DNA of 64,000 bases, taken from assembly GCA_025361185.1 (NCBI GenBank), contig JANYAR010000061.1:1-64000 (forward strand), in the 5' to 3' direction. The number at the start of each line of letters is the position of its first letter. Positions within the stretch are counted from its first letter, which is position 1. Position numbers and translations under genes: made by a program. Below are positions 42,148-51,131 of the stretch, piece after piece. The notes under the pieces were generated by a model. It saw only the letters and a program-made list of their open reading frames with translations. It was not told where the DNA came from and ran no database searches. Source of the stretch: Alphaproteobacteria bacterium. GTDB taxonomy: Bacteria > Pseudomonadota > Alphaproteobacteria > Micropepsales > Micropepsaceae.

Positions 42148-42911
42148 TGACGCGGTTTCTGGAACTTGAGCATGAACTGGTCGGTCTTGCCCCGGATATC
42201 CGCCTCGAACACCCGCTTGGTGCCGTCGTCGCTGGTGTAATGCAGGGCATTGCTTTCAGCCACCAGCTTGAAGCCGGCCGCTTCGACTTCCTTCTTGGTC
42301 GTGGATTGCTTGATGCGGTGCAGAGCCTCGGTGACGTCGTCGCCGGCCGATTCCGCCGCCTTGTGGTCGATGATCACGTAATAGCCGCCCGGCTTCAGCG
42401 ATTTGTAGATCGCCTTGTTCACCTCATTCACGTCCATGGCATACTGCTTGTTGTGCATGTCGTGGTAATTCTGCGACGTCCACACCACATCAACCGCTTC
42501 GGGCGTGACGAACTGGGGCAGCGGACCGTGGATGACGCCCAGATTGGGATAGGTGTGCTTGAGAGCGGCGAACTGATTGTCGGGGTCCTGGCCCTGGGTC
42601 TTCAGCCGCGCGTCATACTGGCTGCCGAAATAGGCATAGACCCGGCCACCCGGCTCAACCGCCTTGGCGAAGATGCGGGTGAAATAGCCGGCGCCGGGCA
42701 GCATATCCACCACCACCTTGCCCGGCGTGATGCCGGCAAAGGCCAGCATCTCGGCAGGCTTGCGGTTCTCGTCGCGCTTCGTGTCGTCGGCGGGGCGGCT
42801 GGAATCGGCCACCGCCGCTTTCATTTTCTCGCTAACGGCTGGCGCGGCCATCGCGACGCCAGCAGAGGCGAGCATCACGGCGCCCGCCAGGAACAGAGTT
42901 CTGAGTTTCAT
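42144..42911 (-). CDS. Exported class I SAM methyltransferase-like protein
   Basis: 255 residues with a clear signal peptide (MKLRTLFLAGAVMLASAGVAMAAP). The mature part carries a methyltransferase motif I (GKVVVDMLPGAGYFTRIFA), a motif II (VYAYFGSQ), a DVVWTSQNYHDMHNK block and GGYYVIIDHKAAE. SAM is not known to be available in the periplasm, so either the fold is reused for another purpose or the signal acts as a membrane anchor. It is in one operon with the downstream DUF5666-like gene. Confidence 0.85.
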   Translation of the reverse strand: MKLRTLFLAGAVMLASAGVAMAAPAVSEKMKAAVADSSRPADDTKRDENRKPAEMLAFAGITPGKVVVDMLPGAGYFTRIFAKAVEPGGRVYAYFGSQYDARLKTQGQDPDNQFAALKHTYPNLGVIHGPLPQFVTPEAVDVVWTSQNYHDMHNKQYAMDVNEVNKAIYKSLKPGGYYVIIDHKAAESAGDDVTEALHRIKQSTTKKEVEAAGFKLVAESNALHYTSDDGTKRVFEADIRGKTDQFMLKFQKPRH

Positions 42912-42977
42912 CTTCCCACTCTCCCAAATTTTATTTTCTTGAGCCTAGCCATTTTCATGCCGCCGCTGAAGGGACTT

Positions 42978-43457
42978 CTACGCCGGTACGTCGATGGGAT
43001 AACCCGGTTCCTGCTTGGAGGCATGGATCACCAGGGAACTTTTCACGCTGGCCACATTCTTTTCCGCCGTGACCGTATCGGTAATGAAGCTCTGGAACGA
43101 CGACAGGTCCCGCGCCACGCATTTGAGGAGGAAGTCTATCTCGCCCGACAACATGTGGCATTCGCGTACCTGCGGCCAGCGCCGCGCGCTTTCCTCGAAA
43201 TGCTTGAGGTCGCCATCCTTCTGACTGGCCAGGCCGACAAAGACAAAGCCCGTGACCTCAAAGCCCAGCGCCTTGCCGTTCAACTCGGCGTGATAGCCAC
43301 GGATATAGCCGGCCTTCTCCAGCGCACGGATGCGGCGCAGGCAGGGCGGCGCGGTTATCTTGGCGCGGCGCGACAGTTCCACATTGGTGATGCGGCCATT
43401 GGCCTGGAGCTCCGCCAGAATGCGCAGATCGATAGCGTCCAGCTTGCGGGTGTCCAC
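42978..43457 (-). CDS. Lrp/AsnC-family transcriptional regulator
   Basis: 159 residues. N-terminal HTH (LDAIDLRILAELQANGRITNVELSRRA, APPCLRRIRALEKAGYI), then an AsnC_trans_reg/RAM domain (GFVFVGLASQKDGDLKHFEE, VRECHMLSGEIDFLLKCVARDLSSFQSFI). The length and motifs are typical of feast/famine regulators that sense amino acids. It is divergent from trxB with a 230-base gap; the target is unknown. Confidence 0.93.
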   Translation of the reverse strand: MDTRKLDAIDLRILAELQANGRITNVELSRRAKITAPPCLRRIRALEKAGYIRGYHAELNGKALGFEVTGFVFVGLASQKDGDLKHFEESARRWPQVRECHMLSGEIDFLLKCVARDLSSFQSFITDTVTAEKNVASVKSSLVIHASKQEPGYPIDVPA

Positions 43458-43689
43458 GGCGATCCTGTGTCGGAGTTTGGCCCGGTCCTAATAACGCGCC
43501 CCGGCGCCCCAAGCAATAATATTTCTCGAATCGCCACTTAATGGGCAGAAGTTTGCGCCGAAGCGGCACAGCATAACCTTATGCACCGGCTTAGCTTTTG
43601 ATCCGGCTTGACGCGGAGCCTTGCCATTACGATATGACATGGCAAGACCCGCAAATGCCGCAAAGCCCAATCTTCCAAAAATAAAAGCC

Positions 43690-44652
43690 ATGACCGCCAA
43701 CACCTCCAGACACGACCCCAAACATTCCAAAGTCATCATCCTGGGCAGTGGCCCCGCCGGCTGCACCGCCGCCATTTATGCGGCGCGCGCCATGCTGGAA
43801 CCGACCTTGATCGGCGGCATCCAGCCGGGCGGCCAGCTCACCATCACCACCGAGGTAGAGAATTATCCCGGCTTCGCCGAAGCCATCCAGGGCCCCTGGT
43901 TGATGGACCAGATGCAGGAGCAGGCCAGGGCGCTGGGCACCAATTTCATCAGCGACACCATCGCCAATGTGGATCTGTCGCGCCGGCCCTTCACGCTTTT
44001 GGGCGACAGCGGCGACGTCTACACCGCTGATACGCTGATCATCGCCACCGGGGCGTCCGCCAACTGGCTGGGTCTGCCCAGTGAAGGCCAGTTTCAGGGT
44101 TTTGGCGTCTCGGCCTGCGCCACCTGCGATGGCTTTTTCTTCCGGGGCAAGAAAGTCGCCGTGGTCGGCGGCGGCAACACCGCGGTGGAAGAAGCCCTGT
44201 TCCTCACCAATTTCGCCGACCAGGTGACCTTGGTGCATCGCCGCGATTTCCTGCGCGCCGACAAGACCAACCAGGCGCGCCTGGCGGCCAACAAGAAGAT
44301 CGCCGTGCTGTACGACACCGAAATCGCCGAAGTGCTGGGCACCGCCCAGCCCAAAGGCGTTACCGGCGTGCGTTTGCGCAACACCGTCACCGGCTCGCTG
44401 CACGACCAGGCCGTGGACGGGCTGTTCGTCGCCATCGGCCATTCGCCGGCGACCGGCCTGTTTCAGGGCCAGCTGGACATGGACGAGAGCGGCTATATCA
44501 AGACCGCGCCGGATTCCACCCACACATCGGTGGCGGGCGTGTTCGCGGCCGGCGACGTCAAGGACAAGATATTCCGCCAGGCGGTAACGGCGGCGGGCAT
44601 GGGTTGCATGGCGGCGCTGGAAGCCGAACGTTTTCTGGCGGCGTCACACTAA
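43690..44652 (+). CDS. trxB: Thioredoxin-disulfide reductase
   Basis: 320 residues from ATG 43690 (MTANTSR), the start that fits family length. FAD motif [20 protein letters not shown], the redox-active CATC at 143-146 ([11 protein letters not shown]), NADPH motif [17 protein letters not shown], and a second FAD motif [15 protein letters not shown]. It reduces thioredoxin with NADPH in the cytosol. A LysR gene follows on the same strand 33 bases later, an arrangement common in Alphaproteobacteria. Confidence 0.96.
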   Translation: MTANTSRHDPKHSKVIILGSGPAGCTAAIYAARAMLEPTLIGGIQPGGQLTITTEVENYPGFAEAIQGPWLMDQMQEQARALGTNFISDTIANVDLSRRPFTLLGDSGDVYTADTLIIATGASANWLGLPSEGQFQGFGVSACATCDGFFFRGKKVAVVGGGNTAVEEALFLTNFADQVTLVHRRDFLRADKTNQARLAANKKIAVLYDTEIAEVLGTAQPKGVTGVRLRNTVTGSLHDQAVDGLFVAIGHSPATGLFQGQLDMDESGYIKTAPDSTHTSVAGVFAAGDVKDKIFRQAVTAAGMGCMAALEAERFLAASH

Positions 44653-44685
44653 AAAAGACAGGCGGCTTTTCATTTGGGGGCGCGT

Positions 44686-45582
44686 ATGGACTGGGACAAG
44701 CTTCGCATCTTCCACGCTGTAGCCAGCGCCGGCAGCTTCACTCATGCCGGCCAGACTCTTGGTTTGTCGCAATCGGCGGTCAGCCGCCAGATCAGCGCGT
44801 TGGAAGAGGAAATCTCCACGCCCTTGTTCCAGCGCCATGCCCGCGGCCTGACCCTGACCGATGAGGGCGAACTCCTGTTCACCGCGGTGACCGACGTGCT
44901 GGGACGGCTGGCGGCGGCGGAAGAAGCCCTGAAGAATGTCCATGACGCACCGCGCGGCGCCTTGAAGATCACCGCCAGCCACGGCATCGGGGCCTATTGG
45001 CTGCTGCCCCGGCTGGGTGATTTCCTGGCGCAATATCCGGAAGTGGAAGTCCATCTGGTGATGGACGACAAGGAACTGGACCTGGCCCAGCGCGAGGCGG
45101 ATCTGGCCATTCGCATGCGCGCGCCCGTCCAGGCCGACCTGATCCAGCGCAAGCTGTTCACCGCCCATTACCACATGTATGCGGCCAAGAATTATCTCAA
45201 GGATCATCCCACGCCCAAAACGCTGGAAGAGATCGCCGACCACGCCATCATCGTTTACGGCGAGACGGCGGCGCCGGAAATCCGCGAGATCAACTGGCTG
45301 CTGGAAACCCACAAGAAGCACAGCAAGCCGGGCGGCCAGGGACGCATCATCCGCATCAACAACATGACCGGCATCTTGCAGGCGGTGGAAGCGGGTCTGG
45401 GCATCGGCCTGGTGCCCGACTATGTCGCGGCCCAGCATCCCGCGCTGGAACGCGTACTGCCCGAGGTCGCACCCTTGGGTTTCGACGTGCATCTGGTCTA
45501 TGCCGACGCGCTGCGCCAATCCAAGCGGGTGGCGGCATTCCGCGATTTCGCCGTCAAAAGCGCCAGGGACTGGCAGTATTGA
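44686..45582 (+). CDS. LysR-family transcriptional regulator
   Basis: 298 residues from MDWDKLRIF. N-terminal winged HTH (FHAVASAGSFTHAGQTLGLSQSAVSRQISALEEEISTPLFQRHARGLTLTDEG) and a LysR substrate-binding domain (GALKITASHGIGAYWLLPRLGDF to ALRQSKRVAAFRDF). It is likely cotranscribed with trxB, so a redox-linked regulon is possible. The inducer is unknown. Confidence 0.93.
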   Translation: MDWDKLRIFHAVASAGSFTHAGQTLGLSQSAVSRQISALEEEISTPLFQRHARGLTLTDEGELLFTAVTDVLGRLAAAEEALKNVHDAPRGALKITASHGIGAYWLLPRLGDFLAQYPEVEVHLVMDDKELDLAQREADLAIRMRAPVQADLIQRKLFTAHYHMYAAKNYLKDHPTPKTLEEIADHAIIVYGETAAPEIREINWLLETHKKHSKPGGQGRIIRINNMTGILQAVEAGLGIGLVPDYVAAQHPALERVLPEVAPLGFDVHLVYADALRQSKRVAAFRDFAVKSARDWQY

Positions 45583-45671
45583 GCCTGCTGCCGGCGGCAT
45601 TCTGCGCAAACGCCGGTTCAATCAGACGAGATCAAGTGCAGCCGTGCGGGCAAACAGCGCCTCTCGCGCCT

Positions 45672-46706
45672 CTACGGCGAGCGGGACGCCATATAGGCGG
45701 CGACATTGATGATGTCCGCATCCGACAGCTTGCCAATGATCTCCTTCATCTTGCCCAGCGCCGCACCCTTGCGCACCCCGCTGCGCATGTCCGCCAGTTG
45801 GCGGATCAGGTAATAGGCACTGCGGCCCGCGATGCGCGGCGCATCCGCATGACCCCGATAGTCGTCGCCATGACATGAGCCGCAGCTGCGCATCTGGCCG
45901 CGATTGCCCATCGCCACGATGCGGCCCTTTTCCAATGAGCCCGCAGGCACATAATCGACAAAGCCGACATGGGCGTTGCGCAATTCGACCTCTTCGCTTT
46001 CCGCCACTTCATAGATCATGTCGGGCGCGACCGGGACGGTCTGCGCGCCCTTGTCGAAGAAACGCGCGCCGCCGGCGCCGACATGGCTGGCGGGGGCACG
46101 GCTGGTTTCCACCACCCGCAGCCATTTCTGCTGCGCCCTGGGAATGTGCGCGTAATAGGCGGCAGCCTCGCGCAATTCTTTCTCGCTGATGTCCAGCGCC
46201 ATCTCGATCATGGCGGGCGCCCGGATATTGGTGCGCTCGCCGTCGCGGAAAGCGTGCATCTGCTGGGTGATATAGGGCGCCGTCAGGCCGGAAATGCTGG
46301 CGGACTCCGGATGACCATTGCCGTTGGGCAGATGGCAGAGGGTACAGGCCGGCACATGGGGGCTGCGGCCATGGCCGACGATCTGGGGCAGCGGGGCATG
46401 GTCCTTGGGGAACCAGTCCGGCGGGCCGAATGCATCGCCGACCTGGCGCATGGTCAGCTTCAGGTTCGGATCGGCGCCCTGTGCCGTGAAAGTGGCGGCG
46501 GGGTCGGGGCGCGGCAGACCGGTGGGGCCCACCGGATAGGCCCATTCGAACGGCGCCACCGGCTTGGCCATCAGGGGCGCGAGATCGCGCGCGGTTGTCC
46601 CTGGCGCAAAGGCGCTGGGCGCCGCGGGTTTGACGGCTTTTTGCGCCTGCGCGCTCAAGGCCAGCAGCGGCGCGAACGCCAGTGCGGCAAATAGAATTTT
46701 CTTCAC
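45672..46706 (-). CDS. Exported diheme cytochrome c
   Basis: 344 residues with a signal peptide (to LSAQAQ). Two c-type heme sites: CTLCH (about residue 119) followed by LPNGNGHPES, and CGSCH (about residue 277) followed by GDDYRGHADAP. Each half has the class I pattern with GLTAPYITQQMHAFRDG / GRSAYYLIRQLADMRSG, as in cytochrome c4/c553-like electron carriers. No dehydrogenase is adjacent; the quinoproteins at 26-36 kb are possible partners. Confidence 0.88.
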   Translation of the reverse strand: MKKILFAALAFAPLLALSAQAQKAVKPAAPSAFAPGTTARDLAPLMAKPVAPFEWAYPVGPTGLPRPDPAATFTAQGADPNLKLTMRQVGDAFGPPDWFPKDHAPLPQIVGHGRSPHVPACTLCHLPNGNGHPESASISGLTAPYITQQMHAFRDGERTNIRAPAMIEMALDISEKELREAAAYYAHIPRAQQKWLRVVETSRAPASHVGAGGARFFDKGAQTVPVAPDMIYEVAESEEVELRNAHVGFVDYVPAGSLEKGRIVAMGNRGQMRSCGSCHGDDYRGHADAPRIAGRSAYYLIRQLADMRSGVRKGAALGKMKEIIGKLSDADIINVAAYMASRSP

Positions 46707-46846
46707 GATGTCCCCGCCCTGTTCTTGTTGGAGGGAACATAGGCAGCGAATCGCGGAAAAGGAAAGCCGATGTGTCGCCTGCCCGCGGCAGCTAGGCTTG
46801 CCATTGCACAGGGCAAACGGCCCCGACCAACACCTTTAGAAACAGG

Positions 46847-48310
46847 TCACGGCCCGGAGGAACAGGTCATGATCCAATTCCCAGCGGTAGACGCGCCGGC
46901 GATCAGGGTGGTGCAGGTACGCGGATTCAGGCTGTGTTCTTTTTCATAATTCATGGCCAGGCCGCGGCCATCCGGCATCAGTTCCACGCCCTGCTGTTTC
47001 ATCCGGTCCCATTCATGTTTGGGCAAGCAGACCTGAGGGCCCCGGAAACGTGATCCCGGCAACGGCTGTGGCGGGCGGCAGACAGTCTCGTCCGCGTCGC
47101 TGGCGACGGGTTGCGGCTGAACTGCCGCGTTTGCCGGGCTGCCAACCACTGGCGGGACCGCAATGACGATGGCGGGCGCGCTGACGACTATCGCCGGGGG
47201 TATCAATATTTCTTCGCGGGGCGGTATCGCCGAGGCCGGCTTGCGTTGGCGATGCTGGTTTGAGGCATACGCGGGTGCGGCGGCCGCACGCTCGTCAATG
47301 GGTTGAACAAGCTCGGGGCCTGTGTGTTTCAGCGGCAAAACGATGTTGGCAAAACCCTGTGCCAGCCGCGCGGCGGGAACAGATTTCAGGCCGCCGGTCA
47401 CAAGCGGCGCCATGATGGTGAGCACCCCCAAACCCGCCAGCAGAAGCTTGCGGCCCGGATCCATGTCATGGATGTCCCGGTTTGCCATGATCGCGGCGAT
47501 CCGTATGTCCAGGTTCGCACCGGAAACCCCCGACGCACAGACAAGCGGCGAACGAATATACAGCCGGCAAACCTTGAGGATGGCCTGTGCGTATTCCCGC
47601 GGGTTCTTGCCGCAAGCCAGCACGCTCTCATCGCAGGCATGCTCGCGTTCCGCGACCAGCCGTGTGCCGATGAACCAGACCAGCGGGTGAAACCAGAAGA
47701 CGGCTTCCACCAGCATATGGGCCATCGCCAGAAGATTGTCCCGCCGCCGCAGATGACAGAGCTCGTGGGTCACGATCGCGTCTATCTCGGTGCGGGAAAG
47801 ATGGCGCGCGATGCCTTCGGGCAAAAGAATGACCGGCCGCCAGATGCCCACCAGGCCGGGCTCCAGCAGGGAAGATGTCGCTCGCACCGGAACCGGGACG
47901 TCCAGCGCCAGGGGTCTTGCACAAAGCGCCATGGCCCGGAGCCGGCGCCAGCGCACCAGCCACGATAGCACAAGCATAAGAAGTCCCAAGAGCCAGATCG
48001 CCACCAGGACGGACGGCCAGGCGGAATATACCGCGGTCGGAGCGGCCGAGAGCGGCGTGGCGGAAAAGGGCGCGGCCGCCGGTTGAATTCTGGAAAGAAT
48101 GAGAAAGGAACTGGCCGCAACGGGTTGGGTGAACGCCATGCGTCCCAGCGCCGCCAGAAGGGAACAAGGCAGGAGAAACTTCAGCGAGGCCGCGAACCAC
48201 AGCCAGTAGCGGACCGAGGCGCTGTTGTTGCGCAACAGCACGGTCAGGCCACAAACGAGGATCGCGACAAGACTTGACTGCCAGAGATGGTCGAGGATGG
48301 CGGCCGTCAT
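46847..48310 (-). CDS. M56-family (BlaR1/MecR1-like) membrane metallopeptidase with secreted-type sensor tail
   Basis: 487 residues. N-terminal membrane helices, then the cytosolic zinc-protease loop with HELCHLRRRDN at about residue 180 and EREHACDESVLACG, as in BlaR1. After a further membrane segment comes a Pro-rich periplasmic linker, then an 80-residue Cys-containing tail (TVCRPPQPLPGSRF to the end), not a penicillin-binding domain. The tail is homologous to the separate secreted protein encoded divergently at 48827. The gene overlaps blaI-like by four bases. It probably senses an envelope signal and cleaves the repressor; the signal is not a beta-lactam by sequence. Confidence 0.9.
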   Translation of the reverse strand: MTAAILDHLWQSSLVAILVCGLTVLLRNNSASVRYWLWFAASLKFLLPCSLLAALGRMAFTQPVAASSFLILSRIQPAAAPFSATPLSAAPTAVYSAWPSVLVAIWLLGLLMLVLSWLVRWRRLRAMALCARPLALDVPVPVRATSSLLEPGLVGIWRPVILLPEGIARHLSRTEIDAIVTHELCHLRRRDNLLAMAHMLVEAVFWFHPLVWFIGTRLVAEREHACDESVLACGKNPREYAQAILKVCRLYIRSPLVCASGVSGANLDIRIAAIMANRDIHDMDPGRKLLLAGLGVLTIMAPLVTGGLKSVPAARLAQGFANIVLPLKHTGPELVQPIDERAAAAPAYASNQHRQRKPASAIPPREEILIPPAIVVSAPAIVIAVPPVVGSPANAAVQPQPVASDADETVCRPPQPLPGSRFRGPQVCLPKHEWDRMKQQGVELMPDGRGLAMNYEKEHSLNPRTCTTLIAGASTAGNWIMTCSSGP

Positions 48311-48708
48311 GGTTTTTCGTCCCCCCTGCTGCTTTCTTTGGCGGCAAGTTCGCGCAAATGCCGTTCGGCATGCTGCACGTCCTCGAGGGTCAGTTTTCCC
48401 GCCTCGACAAAGTGCGCCATGATCGGCTGTGCTCTGCCCCCGAACAGCGCCAGGAATTCGTCGATCAGGCGGGTTTGAGCATTCTCGCGCGAAACCAGCG
48501 CGTCATAGATGTTCGCGCTGCCGATTTTCTTGACCCGCCCAACCGCCTTCTTGGCTTCCAGCCGGCCGACGGTGGTCTGCACGGTGGTGTAGGCGGGCCG
48601 TGTTTTCTGCGGAAAGCGTTCCTGGACTTCGCGGATCGAAGACGCGCCATGGTCCCACAGGGCTTCCATGATCTTGAGTTCGAGCTTGCTGAGCTTCGGC
48701 GGCGGCAT
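48307..48708 (-). CDS. BlaI/MecI-family transcriptional repressor
   Basis: 133 residues. Winged HTH: LSKLELKIMEALWDHGASSIREVQERF, AYTTVQTTVGRLEAKKAVGR, then a helical dimerisation tail (LIDEFLALFGG...HLRELAAKE). It forms an operon with the M56 peptidase (ATGA overlap). It probably represses this operon and the divergent pair from the palindrome at 48772-48797 until cleaved or otherwise inactivated. Confidence 0.93.
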   Translation of the reverse strand: MPPPKLSKLELKIMEALWDHGASSIREVQERFPQKTRPAYTTVQTTVGRLEAKKAVGRVKKIGSANIYDALVSRENAQTRLIDEFLALFGGRAQPIMAHFVEAGKLTLEDVQHAERHLRELAAKESSRGDEKP

Positions 48709-48771
48709 GCGCTATCCCCATGACTCCCATGAAAGCCTAGGGCCGGCCCTTGCTCCCGTCAAGCGCCGGTG

Positions 48772-48797
48772 GTAACAGTTACTATATATGTGGTAAC
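48772..48797. promoter_or_regulatory. BlaI-type operator between divergent transcription units
   Basis: GTTACTATATATGTGGTAAC (48778-48797) is an imperfect palindrome with 16 of 20 symmetric positions and resembles MecI/BlaI operators (TACTACATATGTAGTA). To its left GTAAC-a-GTTAC (48772-48782) adds a half site. It lies about 30 bases before the secreted protein start and 65-90 bases before blaI, so it can control both directions. Confidence 0.65.
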
Positions 48798-48826
48798 CTC
48801 TACTTCTTTTGTTGATGAGGCGTTCG

Positions 48827-49171
48827 ATGCGGCCAAAAAGCCTTTTGCTAGCGGCATTTTTCGCGTGCCTTGCCATGCCGGCCCTGGCGCAATCCGCCGG
48901 CCGGGCTGAATCGCGCCGGCCCGACGGCACCGGCGACCCGGACGCCACCACCTGCCGCCTGCCACAACCGCTACCCCAGTCGCGGTTCATGGGCCCCGAA
49001 GTCTGCAAGCTCAATAGCGAGTGGGCCCTGCTGCGCAAGAAGGGGCAGGACATGAGTGCCGATGGCACCCAGATCATTCCCGATCCCAAGGGCGGCAATA
49101 TTGCGCCCATGAACTGCAGTGCCGTGCCAGGCGGCGCAACCTCGGGCGGCGGCGCGGTCGTGTGTCGATGA
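48827..49171 (+). CDS. Secreted stand-alone copy of the M56 sensor domain
   Basis: 114 residues from ATG 48827 with GAGG seven bases upstream. Signal ending PALAQ, then TTCRLPQPLPQSRFMGPEVC, EWALLRKKGQDMSADG, and two late Cys. This lines up with the periplasmic tail of the M56 protein (CR.PQPLP.SRF.GP.VC....EW......G.....DG and the late Cys pair). It may be a ligand competitor, stabiliser or periplasmic antagonist of the M56 sensor. The next gene overlaps it by four bases, so the two are an operon. Confidence 0.78.
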   Translation: MRPKSLLLAAFFACLAMPALAQSAGRAESRRPDGTGDPDATTCRLPQPLPQSRFMGPEVCKLNSEWALLRKKGQDMSADGTQIIPDPKGGNIAPMNCSAVPGGATSGGGAVVCR

Positions 49172-50151
49172 ACGCGAAAATGCGCAGATGCATTTTCCCC
49201 GCCGCTCTAGCGCTGACGCTGTGCCAGCCGGTGTTTGCCGCGGCGCAAGGCGCCGAGACGAAACCCGCGGCGCCCACCGAAAGCGTCACGGTGACCGGAA
49301 TCAAGGACATCGAAGCCGCCGTCAGCAAATTCGTGGGAGCGATGACGGTGCCCACGCGCGTGGCCGAAAAACTGGCGCGATGGAAGGTGGGCGTGTGTCC
49401 CATCACCGCCGGACTGCGGCCGGAAGCTGCGAAATTCGTGACCAAGAGGGTGAAAGACCTCGCGGCCCAGGTGGGGGCGCCGGTGAACGACAGCAACTCC
49501 TGTCCACCCAATATCGAGATCGTGTTCACCACCACGCCGCAGGACTTGATTGACACAGTTCGGATCAAGTACCCCGTACTGCTGGGCTATCACGACAACA
49601 GCGCCCAGGCGGAACGCCTGGCCACCGTCACCCGCCCGATCCAGGCCTGGTACACGACTGCGACACAGGATTTGCGCGGAAATCCGCAGGTTGATGGCGT
49701 GCGGACGGGAGGAGTTACCATGCAAGTGCTCATGCCGGATGTGGGAGAGGGCGTCATTTCATCAGGCCCGAGTTACGTCACGATGAACATGCCCAATGCC
49801 ACCGCGGGGAGCGTGACCGGCAACAGGCTTGGCGACGGGTTGAGCAGCAATCTCCACCATGTCGTGATCGCGGCGGAGCCGGCCAAGCTGTTGGAATACG
49901 AAGTCGGCACCCTGGCGGATTATATCGCCATGCTGGCGCTCTCTCAGATCCAGCTATCGGACAGCTGCCAGGAATTGCCAAGCATCCTGAATCTTCTGGT
50001 GCCGGACTGCAGCCAAACCGCCAAGGCGCTCACGGCGGTGGACATCGCCTATCTGCGGGGCCTGTATAAAATGACCCCCACCGCCAACGTCCATGTGCAA
50101 CGCGGCGAGATGATGTACCAGATGGGCCGGAGCCTGGGCGCGCGCCCGTGA
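49168..50151 (+). CDS. Exported hypothetical protein, cotranscribed with the sensor-domain copy
   Basis: 327 residues from the ATG overlapping the previous stop (ATGA). Signal to PVFAAAQ. Mature motifs: VTVTGIKDIEAAVSKFVGAMTVPT, WKVGVCPITAGL, SCPPNIEIVFTTTPQDLI, LVPDCSQTAKALTAVDIAYLRGLYKM, and a GEMMYQMGRS end. The Cys at CPI, SCP, SCQ and DCS likely pair. The same family occurs widely in Caulobacterales and sphingomonads, but I know no function. The context suggests an output of the BlaI/M56 system. Confidence 0.78.
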   Translation: MNAKMRRCIFPAALALTLCQPVFAAAQGAETKPAAPTESVTVTGIKDIEAAVSKFVGAMTVPTRVAEKLARWKVGVCPITAGLRPEAAKFVTKRVKDLAAQVGAPVNDSNSCPPNIEIVFTTTPQDLIDTVRIKYPVLLGYHDNSAQAERLATVTRPIQAWYTTATQDLRGNPQVDGVRTGGVTMQVLMPDVGEGVISSGPSYVTMNMPNATAGSVTGNRLGDGLSSNLHHVVIAAEPAKLLEYEVGTLADYIAMLALSQIQLSDSCQELPSILNLLVPDCSQTAKALTAVDIAYLRGLYKMTPTANVHVQRGEMMYQMGRSLGARP

Positions 50152-50258
50152 CAGCCCGGCCATCGCGCGGCCAAACCGTGGAAGGCCGCTATTTTTGCGC
50201 GGCGCGCAGCTTTGTATTCTTGTCTTTGGCGCGGCGGACTTGGCAGGGCTGCGATCCA

Positions 50259-50495
50259 TCATAGGATGGACGCGCACAACAGCAGGAAAGCACCCAGCGC
50301 GAAAATCTTCATCCCCATCCGGGGGCCTGCACCCAGCCAGGAGGATGCAGGAATGGTGCCATCGCCATGTTTTGCGGCCCGCGCGTTCTCTCCGACAAAG
50401 TACACGCCGAACACGGCGACGCCGGCAAACATGGCAAGCAATCCGGCCAAGCGCAGAACAGTCGCCACTATCCAAACCAGATGCGGAATCGTCAT
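50259..50495 (-). CDS. Small membrane protein of unknown function
   Basis: 78 residues with two hydrophobic helices (IVATVLRLAGLLAMFAGVAVFGVYFV and MKIFALGAFLLLCASIL) and a short polar loop. It is in line with the gene at 50506 on the same strand (10-base gap). No family was recognised; the coding assignment rests on hydrophobic pattern and position. Confidence 0.6.
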   Translation of the reverse strand: MTIPHLVWIVATVLRLAGLLAMFAGVAVFGVYFVGENARAAKHGDGTIPASSWLGAGPRMGMKIFALGAFLLLCASIL

Positions 50496-50505
50496 CGGCC
50501 GTCGT

Positions 50506-50808
50506 TTAGCGAGGTGGCAACGTCTGGAGATCCGCCAGTGTCTTGTTGACGTCCACGATACTGAGGTCGCCGCCCGAGGCTTGCTGCATTTGTTTCAAGC
50601 TCATGGTCTTGAATATTGCGTAATTCGGATCGGTGAGCAGGCCGGGCAGGTCCTTGTTCAGTACAGCAGCCGCGGCGGGATCGGCCGCCATGGTCTCTAC
50701 GGGCGTGCGCAGCGTATAGGCCGGCGTGCCGGCGAAGGGGGGCAGTACCTCCTGCGCCCGCGCGGGAGCCGCTATCAGCAGCGCGGCCAATGCCATCTCA
50801 TATCTCAT
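50506..50808 (-). CDS. Small exported protein with a glycosidase-associated C-terminal-type domain
   Basis: 100 residues from ATG 50808 (GGAG in front). Signal to APARAQ. The mature part (TPVETMAADPAAAAVLNKDLPG, LSIVDVNKTLADLQTLP) resembles the small helical domain appended to the C-terminus of various exported hydrolases of sphingomonads. It occurs alone here. Function unknown. Confidence 0.65.
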   Translation of the reverse strand: MRYEMALAALLIAAPARAQEVLPPFAGTPAYTLRTPVETMAADPAAAAVLNKDLPGLLTDPNYAIFKTMSLKQMQQASGGDLSIVDVNKTLADLQTLPPR

Positions 50809-51131
50809 GCCATCTCCGCATGGCTGTTGGGCCAATCCGCCGCCAAGCCATCTGGCGGGAGGTATTGCTGGCTGGCCCGGCCATATGGTGGTAACGCCCA
50901 AAAACTATAAAGATCCATCCGATAAGTGCAGTTTTTCTAGGCCAAAGTAAGGCGATGCTCTCTCTGGCGAACCCAACCATGAGATTGGCACGCAAAGGGG
51001 ACTGTTAGGGCGTAGGATCAAGAAGAGATTTTGCAGCGGGCCACATCTGGGGCGGACAAGAGGCTCGACGACAAAATGCATGGTCCGAGCGAGAGGGTTC
51101 GCGCCATTCCTCCTCTCCACAAAGGTGTTCA
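50809..51131. other. Intergenic region without recognised features
   Basis: 323 bases between divergent genes. No protein, strong hairpin or repeat stood out; it should contain both promoters. Confidence 0.4.
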
